A stretch of 64,000 nucleotides of DNA from Streptomyces sp. NBC_01549 (lineage in GTDB: Bacteria; Actinomycetota; Actinomycetes; Streptomycetales; Streptomycetaceae), in contig NZ_JAPEPW010000001.1 in assembly GCF_026339955.1 (NCBI RefSeq), positions 4,707,001-4,771,000 of the forward strand. The letters are read 5' to 3'. Below are positions 58,356-64,000 of this stretch, piece after piece. Position numbers and translations under genes: made by a program. A model generated the notes under the pieces. That model saw nothing but the letters and a program-made list of their open reading frames with translations, was not told the origin of the DNA and searched no databases. The stretch's first letter is position 1. Each line of letters starts with the position of its first letter.

Positions 58356-59258
58356 TCAGACGCCGACCTTGCGTTCCGGGCCGCGGGTGGCCGGAATCGC
58401 ACACTCCGCGGGGTCTCCGGCCCCCTGCGCGGCGGCCAGGGCCCGGGCCCGGCGCCGGGCCAGCGGGGTCGCCAGCACGGTGAGCGCGATGAACGCGCCG
58501 ATGGTCAGCAACACGATCGTCGCACCGGGCGGCACGTCCTGGTAGTACGACGTCACGGTGCCGCCGATCGTCACGCTCACCCCGATCGCCACCGCGATCG
58601 CGAAGGTGGCGGCGAAGCTGCGGCTGAGCTGCTGGGCCGCGGCCACCGGGACCACCATCAGCGCGCTGACCAGAAGCAGGCCGACCACCCGCATCGCGAC
58701 CGTCACGGTGACGGCCGCGGTGACGGCGGTGAGCAGGTTCAGGGCGCGCACCGGCAGGCCCGTCACCCGCGCGAACTCCTCGTCCTGGCTGACCGCGAAG
58801 AGCTGTCGGCGCAGGCCGAGCGTGACCAGGACGACGAAGGCGGCGAGGACGCAGATCGCCGTCACGTCGGACTCGGAGACGGTGGACAGCGAGCCGAAGA
58901 GGTACGAGGTGAGGTTGGCGTTGGAGCCGCCCGGCGCGAGGTTGATGAACATCACGCCGCCCGCCATACCGCCGTAGAAGAGCATGGCGAGCGCGATATC
59001 GCCGCGCGTCTTGCCGTACCAGCGGATCAGCTCCATGATCACGGCGCCCAGGACGGAGACGGCCGTCGCCATCCACACCGGGTTGGTGGAGAGCAGGAAG
59101 CCGAGGCCGACACCGGTCATCGCCACATGGCCGATGCCGTCGCCCATCAGGGCCTGGCGGCGCTGGACGAGGTAGATGCCGACGGCGGGCGCGGTGATGC
59201 CCACCAGGACGGCGGCGAGCAGGGCCCGCTGCATGAAGTCGTAGTTCAGGAAGTCCAT
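58356..59258 (-). CDS. znuB: Zinc ABC transporter permease ZnuB
   Basis: A 300-aa protein with about eight membrane helices, MQRALLAAVLVGITAPAVGIYLV and RRQALMGDGIGHVAMTGVGLGF at the start and GLPVRALNLLTAVTAAVTV later, typical of ABC-3 (ZnuB/MntB) permeases. Its start shares one base with the ZnuC stop (TGATG). It forms the membrane channel for zinc import. Confidence 0.92.
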   Translation of the reverse strand: MDFLNYDFMQRALLAAVLVGITAPAVGIYLVQRRQALMGDGIGHVAMTGVGLGFLLSTNPVWMATAVSVLGAVIMELIRWYGKTRGDIALAMLFYGGMAGGVMFINLAPGGSNANLTSYLFGSLSTVSESDVTAICVLAAFVVLVTLGLRRQLFAVSQDEEFARVTGLPVRALNLLTAVTAAVTVTVAMRVVGLLLVSALMVVPVAAAQQLSRSFAATFAIAVAIGVSVTIGGTVTSYYQDVPPGATIVLLTIGAFIALTVLATPLARRRARALAAAQGAGDPAECAIPATRGPERKVGV

Positions 59259-60025
59259 CAGCTCAGCAGTCCCGTCCGGATCGGTTCGGCGTCGTGAGCC
59301 GCGTGCGGGTGTACGTGGTCGTGGCCGGGCAGGGCGTGTTGGCCGACCGCCCGCGGGGGCGGGCCGTCGTGCAGGACGCAGCCGTCACGCAGGACGACCG
59401 CGCGGTCGATCAGCGGCTCCAGGGGTCCCAGCTCGTGCAGGACGAGCAGCACGGTGGTGCCCGCCGCGACCTGCTCGCGCAGGGTCTGGGCCAGCACCTC
59501 CTGGCTTGCGAGGTCGACGCCCGCCATCGGCTCGTCCATGATCAGCAGCTCGGGCTCGGAGGCGAGGGCGCGGGCGATCAGTACGCGCTGGTGCTGGCCG
59601 CCCGACAAGGCGTTCACCGAGTCCTTGGCGCGGTCGGCCATGCCGACGAGCTCCAGGGCGTGCCGTACGGCCTCGTGGTCGGCCTTGCGCAGCACGCCGA
59701 AACGGGCGCGGGAGAGCCGGCCGGAGGCGACGATCTCCGTCACCGTGGCGGGCACGCCGCCCGCGGCGGTCGTGCGCTGCGGCACGTACCCCACCCGCCT
59801 CCAGTCGCGGAAGCGGCGCCGCGGGGTGCCGAAGATCTCTATCTCGCCGCCGCTGACCGGGACCTGGCCGATGACGCTGCGGATGGCCGTCGACTTGCCG
59901 GAGCCGTTGGCGCCGAGCAGTGCGACGACCTCACCGCGGTGCACGGTGAGATCGATGCCGCGCAGGACGGGGCGAGAGCCGAGCTCGGCGGTCACGCCGC
60001 GCAGAGATATGACGGGCTCGCTCAC
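59258..60025 (-). CDS. znuC: Zinc ABC transporter ATPase ZnuC
   Basis: A 255-aa ABC ATPase: Walker A GANGSGKST, signature LSGGQHQRVLIARAL, Walker B LLIMDEPMAGVD and the switch His in VLHELGPLE. The C-terminus is His-rich (GQHALPGHDHVHPHAAHDAE), which may bind zinc. It lies 52 bp downstream of znuA and overlaps znuB by one base. Confidence 0.94.
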   Translation of the reverse strand: MSEPVISLRGVTAELGSRPVLRGIDLTVHRGEVVALLGANGSGKSTAIRSVIGQVPVSGGEIEIFGTPRRRFRDWRRVGYVPQRTTAAGGVPATVTEIVASGRLSRARFGVLRKADHEAVRHALELVGMADRAKDSVNALSGGQHQRVLIARALASEPELLIMDEPMAGVDLASQEVLAQTLREQVAAGTTVLLVLHELGPLEPLIDRAVVLRDGCVLHDGPPPRAVGQHALPGHDHVHPHAAHDAEPIRTGLLS

Positions 60026-60077
60026 GCTGTCCTCCTGGAACTGGGGGTCACTTGGCGCCCGACCTGGAACCGGGGGG

Positions 60078-61055
60078 TCACTTGGCGCCCAGCGCCGTCT
60101 GCAGCGCCTTCAGATTGGATTCCATGACCTGCAGGTAGTCGCTGCCCTTGGACTTGCCGGTGATGCCCTCGATCGGGTCGAGGACGTCCGTCTTCAGGTG
60201 CGCGTCGCCGGCGACTGTCTTGGCGGTCTTGTCGCTGACGAGCGTCTCGTAGAAGACCGTCGAGACGCCGTCGGCCTTCGCCATCTTCTCAAGGTCCTTC
60301 ACACGGTTCGCGCTGGGCTCCGACTCCGGGTCGAGACCGTTGATGGCCTCCTCGGTGAGGCCGTAGCGCTCGGCGAGGTAGCCGAAGGCGGCGTGGGTGG
60401 TGATGAAGACCTTGGACCTGGTGTTCGCCAGCCCGGTCTTGTACTGGGTGCCGAGGGCGGAGAGCTTCTTCAGCAGGGTCGCGGTGTTCTTCTCGTACTG
60501 GGCGGCGTGCTTCGGGTCGGCCTTCTCCAGGGCCTTGCCGACGCCGCTCGCCACCTCGGCGTACTTCACCGGGTCGAGCCAGATGTGCGGGTCGGTGGCG
60601 CCGCTCTCCTCGCCCTTGGAGCTGTCATGGGCGGCCGCGTGCCCGCCGACCTCGTTGCCGTGCTTCTCCAGCGTGGTCAGCGAAGCGGCGTCGATCTTGG
60701 TCTTGACCTCAGACTGCGCCACGGCGTCGTCGACGGCCGGCTGCAGGTTCTTGAGGTAGACGACGGCGTCCGCCGACTGGAGCTGCGCGGTCTGCCGGGC
60801 GCTGATCTCCAGGTCGTGCGGCTCCTGACCGGGCTGGGTCAGGGTCGTGACGTGCACGTGCGTCCCGCCGATCTGCTCGGCGAGGTACTGCATGGGGTAG
60901 AACGACGCCACGACGTCGAGCTTCCCGTCGCTCGTGCCGCCGGCCGCCGTGGAGACCGAGCAGCCGGTGAGGGCGCCGAGGCCGACCGTGGCCGCCAGGG
61001 CCGCGGATCCGGCTGTGCCTATTCGAGAAGCGGCGAGGCGCCGTCGTACGTTCAT
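60078..61055 (-). CDS. znuA: Zinc-binding lipoprotein ZnuA (AdcA-like)
   Basis: A 325-aa solute-binding protein. A signal peptide ends in lipobox LTGC (ATVGLGALTGCS). Zinc-ligand regions are VVASFYPMQYLAEQIGGTHVHV, PHDLEISARQ, a His-rich loop (KHGNEVGGHAAAHD), DPHIWLDP and ITTHAAFGYLAERYGL. ATG 61055 (MNVRRRLAAS) is used; ATG 61064 is possible. The start codon is at the edge of the first Zur-like box, so repressor binding would also cover the start region. Confidence 0.93.
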   Translation of the reverse strand: MNVRRRLAASRIGTAGSAALAATVGLGALTGCSVSTAAGGTSDGKLDVVASFYPMQYLAEQIGGTHVHVTTLTQPGQEPHDLEISARQTAQLQSADAVVYLKNLQPAVDDAVAQSEVKTKIDAASLTTLEKHGNEVGGHAAAHDSSKGEESGATDPHIWLDPVKYAEVASGVGKALEKADPKHAAQYEKNTATLLKKLSALGTQYKTGLANTRSKVFITTHAAFGYLAERYGLTEEAINGLDPESEPSANRVKDLEKMAKADGVSTVFYETLVSDKTAKTVAGDAHLKTDVLDPIEGITGKSKGSDYLQVMESNLKALQTALGAK

Positions 61056-61091
61056 GACAGTCATTTTCAACAAACCTGGAAACGATTGTCA
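61055..61091. promoter_or_regulatory. Two Zur-like boxes at the znuA start
   Basis: TGACAGTCATTTTCA (61055-61069) and TGGAAACGATTGTCA (61077-61091), compared with the streptomycete Zur box TGAAAATGATTTTCA (from memory): 13 and 12 of 15 match. They are 7 bp apart. TTGACA read on the minus strand (61092-61087) overlaps the second box. This predicts zinc-dependent repression of znuACB-zur. Confidence 0.75.
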
Positions 61092-61175
61092 ACAAGCCTT
61101 GGGTATGCCCTGGGTAAACGAGGCGGCGTATGAGCCGGTAAGGGGCACGATGAGGCGAGGTGTCCCCGAACCGAT

Positions 61176-61206
61176 TTGATACGAGGGTGGGCGGCGCCGG
61201 TAACCT
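61176..61206 (+). promoter_or_regulatory. Candidate glyS promoter
   Basis: TTGATA (61176-61181) and TAACCT (61201-61206) with a 19-bp spacer, about 40 bp before the glyS start. No T-box-like structure is seen. Confidence 0.5.
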
Positions 61207-61246
61207 GAATCATTCGCTGCCGTCCGTTCGTAATGAAGAGAGCACC

Positions 61247-62629
61247 GTGGCCGCCGACAAGATCGACACCATCGTCAGCCTGAGCAAGCGCCGTGGCTTC
61301 GTTTTCCCCTGTAGCGAGATCTACGGTGGACAGCGTGCCGCCTGGGACTACGGTCCGCTCGGCGTCGAGCTCAAGGAGAACATCAAGCGCCAGTGGTGGC
61401 GCTACATGGTCACCTCCCGTGAGGACGTCGTCGGTATCGACTCGTCGGTGATCCTGGCGACCGAGGTCTGGGTCGCGTCGGGGCACGTCGCCACCTTCAC
61501 CGACCCGCTCACCGAATGCACCTCCTGTCACAAGCGCTACCGCGCCGACCACCTGGAGGAGGCCTACGAGGCGAAGCACGGCCGCGCCCCGGAGAACGGC
61601 CTCGTCGACCTCAACTGCCCCAACTGTGGCAACAAGGGCACCTTCACCGAGCCCAAGCAGTTCTCGGGTCTGCTCTCCACCCACCTCGGCCCCACGCAGG
61701 ACAGCGGCTCCGTCGCCTACCTGCGCCCCGAGACGGCCCAGGGCATCTTCACCAACTTCGCCCAGGTCCAGCAGACCTCGCGCCGCAAGCCGCCCTTCGG
61801 CATCGCGCAGATGGGCAAGTCCTTCCGCAACGAGATCACGCCCGGCAACTTCATCTTCCGCACCCGCGAGTTCGAGCAGATGGAGATGGAGTTCTTCGTC
61901 AAGCCGGGCGAGGACGAGAAGTGGCAGGAGTACTGGATGCAGGAGCGCTGGAACTGGTACACCGGCCTCGGTCTGCGCGAAGAGAACATGCGCTGGTTCG
62001 AGCACCCGCAGGAGAAGCTCTCCCACTACTCCAAGCGCACCGCCGACATCGAGTACCGCTTCAGCTTCGGCGGTAACGAGTGGGGCGAGCTGGAGGGTGT
62101 CGCCAACCGCACCGACTACGACCTCGGCGCGCACTCCAAGGCCTCCGGCCAGGACCTCTCCTACTTCGACCAGGAGGCCGGCGAGCGCTGGACTCCGTAC
62201 GTCATCGAGCCCGCCGCCGGTGTCGGCCGCGCGATGCTGGCGTTCCTGCTGGACGCCTATGTCGAGGACGAGGCTCCCAACGCCAAGGGCAAGATGGAGA
62301 AGCGCACGGTGCTGCGCCTCGACCCGCGGCTTGCGCCGGTCAAGGTCGCGGTCCTTCCGCTCTCCCGCAACCCCGAGCTGTCCCCGAAGGCCAAGGGCCT
62401 CGCCACGGCCCTGCGTCAGCACTGGAACATCGAGTTCGACGACGCGGGCGCCATCGGCCGCCGCTACCGTCGTCAGGACGAGATCGGCACCCCGTTCTGC
62501 GTCACGGTCGACTTCGACACCCTCGACGACAACGCAGTCACGGTGCGCGAGCGCGACTCGATGAAGCAGGAGCGTGTCTCCCTCGACCAGATCGAGGGCT
62601 ACCTGGCGGCCCGCCTCATCGGCTGCTGA
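61247..62629 (+). CDS. glyS: Glycyl-tRNA synthetase (class II, homodimeric type)
   Basis: A 460-aa enzyme: FVFPCSEIYGGQRAAWDYGPLG, a zinc-like insertion with CTSCHKRYRAD and CPNCGNKG, motif 2 in KSFRNEITPGNFIFRTREFEQME, motif 3 in EPAAGVGRAMLAFLL, and the C-terminal anticodon domain (VKVAVLPLSRNPELSPKA). It charges tRNA-Gly. GTG 61247 (VAADKIDTIVSL) is the start, with GAAGAGAG upstream. The frame upstream of it is non-coding. Confidence 0.96.
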   Translation: MAADKIDTIVSLSKRRGFVFPCSEIYGGQRAAWDYGPLGVELKENIKRQWWRYMVTSREDVVGIDSSVILATEVWVASGHVATFTDPLTECTSCHKRYRADHLEEAYEAKHGRAPENGLVDLNCPNCGNKGTFTEPKQFSGLLSTHLGPTQDSGSVAYLRPETAQGIFTNFAQVQQTSRRKPPFGIAQMGKSFRNEITPGNFIFRTREFEQMEMEFFVKPGEDEKWQEYWMQERWNWYTGLGLREENMRWFEHPQEKLSHYSKRTADIEYRFSFGGNEWGELEGVANRTDYDLGAHSKASGQDLSYFDQEAGERWTPYVIEPAAGVGRAMLAFLLDAYVEDEAPNAKGKMEKRTVLRLDPRLAPVKVAVLPLSRNPELSPKAKGLATALRQHWNIEFDDAGAIGRRYRRQDEIGTPFCVTVDFDTLDDNAVTVRERDSMKQERVSLDQIEGYLAARLIGC

Positions 62630-62754
62630 CCTGCCTTCTCGAGCCCCCGGTTCCCCGATGTGGGAGCCGGGGGCTCTGCGCGTTCCTGGCGCGTTCCGGG
62701 TGCGTCCGGGACGCGTTCCGGTGAGTGCTGCTGGAGCCGCTCAACGACCCTCGC

Positions 62755-63807
62755 TCAACGACCCTGCAGCGCCTTGACGTTGTCGCCGAACGTCCAGTTC
62801 TTCGAACCGTCCCAGTTGATCGACCAGGTCATCAGCCCCTTGAGGCCGGTGCCGTAGTGGCGCCAGGCCTGGGAGACCAGGCTCGGTGCCATGTAGCCGC
62901 CGCCGGCGCCCGACTGGGCGGGCAGCCCCGGGACCTGCTTGTCATAAGGCACCTTGATGGTGGTGCCCTGCACGACCAGTCCCTTGTTCAGGCAGTCGGT
63001 CTGCGCGGTGAAGCCCTGAACGGTGCCCGCGGAGTAGGAGTCGCCGGAGCATCCGTACATGCTGCCGTTGTAGTACTGCATGTTCAGCCACCACAGGCGG
63101 CCGTTGTCCGCGTACTTCTTGATGATCGGCAGATACGCGCCCCAGATCGAGCCGTACGTGATGCTGCCGCCCGTGACGTACGCGGTCTCCGGCGCCATGG
63201 TCAGCCCGAAGTTGGCCGGCATCTGCGACAGCACACCGTCGATGATCCGGGTCAGGTTGGCCTGGGACGTGGAGAGCTGGCCGATGCTGCCACTACCGAC
63301 GAGACCCGTCTCGATGTCGATGTCGATGCCGTCGAAGTTGTACTTCTTCAGGATGGGCACGATCGTCGCGACGAACTTGTCGGCGACGGCGGAGGAACTG
63401 AGGTCGATGCCCGCCGCCGCCCCGCCGATCGACAGCAGGATCGTCTGCCCGGACGCCTTGGCCGCGCACATCTGCGCCGGCGTCGCGACCTTCACGCCCG
63501 CGTCCATGCCGTCCTCCCAAAGGGCCGTTCCGTCGGAGCGGATGACCGGGAAGGCCGCGTTGATCACGTTGTAACCGTGGGTGGCGATACGGGAGTCGGT
63601 GATCGGGGTCCAGCCGAAGGGCGGGTGGACGCCGTTGGAGGAGCCGTCCCAGTTCTCCCAGTAGCCCTGGAGAACCTTCCCGGACGGGCGGGACTTCACG
63701 GCGCAGGTGTCGGCGGCGGATGCGGTGGGGGCGGTGGCGACCGACAGTGGGGTGAGGACGGCTGCGGTCAGTGCGAGGGCGAGCAGGCGCAGCTTCCGAC
63801 GGATCAT
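62755..63807 (-). CDS. Secreted GH18 chitinase
   Basis: A 350-aa protein with a signal peptide (MIRRKLRLLALALTAAVLTPLS to APTASA-ADT). The catalytic domain begins GKVLQGYWENWDG and has SIGGAAAG, the GH18 motif FDGIDIDIETG (DxxDxDxE with catalytic Glu), MAPETAYV and the late Trp in LMTWSINWD. It has no carbohydrate-binding module. The form is that of bacterial ChiD-like single-domain chitinases. ATG 63807 has GGGAGG seven bases upstream. Two DasR-like sites lie in the promoter. Confidence 0.93.
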   Translation of the reverse strand: MIRRKLRLLALALTAAVLTPLSVATAPTASAADTCAVKSRPSGKVLQGYWENWDGSSNGVHPPFGWTPITDSRIATHGYNVINAAFPVIRSDGTALWEDGMDAGVKVATPAQMCAAKASGQTILLSIGGAAAGIDLSSSAVADKFVATIVPILKKYNFDGIDIDIETGLVGSGSIGQLSTSQANLTRIIDGVLSQMPANFGLTMAPETAYVTGGSITYGSIWGAYLPIIKKYADNGRLWWLNMQYYNGSMYGCSGDSYSAGTVQGFTAQTDCLNKGLVVQGTTIKVPYDKQVPGLPAQSGAGGGYMAPSLVSQAWRHYGTGLKGLMTWSINWDGSKNWTFGDNVKALQGR

Positions 63808-63863
63808 GCGAGGCCTCCCGGTGGGGGGGTGCGGCGAGGTGTCGTAGGCATGACAGTGCCTGC

Positions 63864-63894
63864 GGTCCAGACCTGTCGTCAATAGGTCTGGACC
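63864..63894 (-). promoter_or_regulatory. Two DasR-like sites in the chitinase promoter
   Basis: GGTCCAGACC (63864-63873) and GGTCTGGACC (63885-63894), centres 21 bp apart, each like the DasR element TGGTCTAGACCA (9 and 10 of 12 with flanks) and like the known direct repeats of Streptomyces chitinase promoters. A TTGACG (-35-like on the minus strand, 63882-63877) lies between them. This predicts repression by DasR, relieved by glucosamine-6-phosphate, so chitin breakdown products would induce the gene. Confidence 0.8.
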
Positions 63895-63909
63895 AGAGTG
63901 GGTGTCGGC

Positions 63910-63986
63910 TGACAGCTGACAGCTGACAGGTGACAGGTATCAGGTGACAGGTATCAGATGACAGATAACAGATGACAGATATTGAA
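63910..63986. repeat. Array of eleven 7-bp tandem repeats
   Basis: Consecutive heptamers: TGACAGC twice, TGACAGG twice, then TATCAGG, TGACAGG, TATCAGA, TGACAGA, TAACAGA, TGACAGA and TATTGAA. It is far more AT-rich than its surroundings. It lies upstream of the chitinase promoter and continues into the hairpin at the window end. Confidence 0.9.
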
Positions 63987-63999
63987 ATCTGTCATCTGT
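63968..63999. repeat. 13-bp inverted repeat at the end of the heptamer array
   Basis: ACAGATGACAGAT, six bases (ATTGAA), ATCTGTCATCTGT: a perfect inverted repeat made from the last heptamers and their complement. The window ends one base later, so any continuation on the other side is not visible. Confidence 0.9.
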
Positions 64000-64000
64000 G

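Noticed and set aside
61090..61246. T-box riboswitch before glyS
   Set aside because: No T-box sequence or specifier-loop-like stem was found; a simple promoter explains the region.
1..64000. tRNA or rRNA genes
   Set aside because: No cloverleaf with a TTCRANYC-type arm in a non-coding gap and no rRNA-like sequence was noticed on reading; a tRNA scan was not possible.

Overview
The window looks like chromosomal DNA of a Streptomyces. It is very GC-rich, coding regions have strong third-position G/C, GTG/TTG starts and ATGA or TGATG gene overlaps are frequent, and the gene content is typical of that genus: tricorn protease, hrcA-dnaJ2, DasR-like sites at a chitinase gene, a leuA leader peptide, and a znu-zur block beside glyS. 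From memory, the backbone order (hemW, hrcA-dnaJ2, tricorn, phoH-ybeY, era, leuA, recO-uppS, zur-znu, glyS) resembles one chromosomal region of S. coelicolor. This could not be checked here.

Layout. Bases 1-7271 hold the end of a fatty acyl-CoA ligase gene and a signalling locus: an eight-HAMP hybrid histidine kinase, a REC-only regulator, and a divergent anti-sigma-type ATPase/GAF/PP2C phosphatase. The arrangement recalls osaA/osaB/osaC. Bases 7380-15504 are housekeeping: hemW, a DUF3097 gene, a metallo-beta-lactamase-fold gene, the CIRCE-controlled hrcA-dnaJ2 pair, a nitronate monooxygenase, rsmE and a lipoprotein gene. Bases 15550-24000 carry tricorn protease, a HIT protein, RNase Z, an adenine/adenosine deaminase, an MFS exporter and a PfkB sugar kinase. 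Bases 24133-31386 carry phoH-ybeY-CBS protein-YjbR, an MFS/MmyB-type regulator pair, a CDA-like protein and era.

The accessory part starts at about 31440. A standalone TnpB (RNA-guided nuclease family) gene sits next to the last ~50 codons of an ammonium transporter gene, which is still coupled to an orphan glnK. This block abuts a DUF916/WxL-like surface-protein cluster (33171-36457). Then come a sugar operon (GNAT, MFS, GH1 beta-glucosidase) behind a palindromic operator, a protealysin-type protease with an emfourin-like inhibitor, and leuA with its four-leucine leader peptide. Bases 44802-48210 look like a decayed sialic-acid-type locus. The sialidase and the lyase-like gene survive. A large deletion fuses an ABC ATPase gene lacking Walker A to a GntR regulator gene lacking its DNA-binding domain, and both carry further frameshifts.

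Bases 48232-55501 hold a beta-propeller protein, an ABC-2 exporter with a NarL-type two-component system, and a Ser/Thr kinase with a PQQ-like sensor. Bases 55710-62629 hold small genes, recO, uppS, the zinc operon znuA-znuC-znuB-zur with two Zur-like boxes over the znuA start, and glyS. The window ends with a GH18 chitinase gene with two DasR-like sites, then an AT-rich array of 7-bp repeats running into the edge. No tRNA, rRNA or CRISPR array was seen. All family assignments come from reading motifs, not from database searches.
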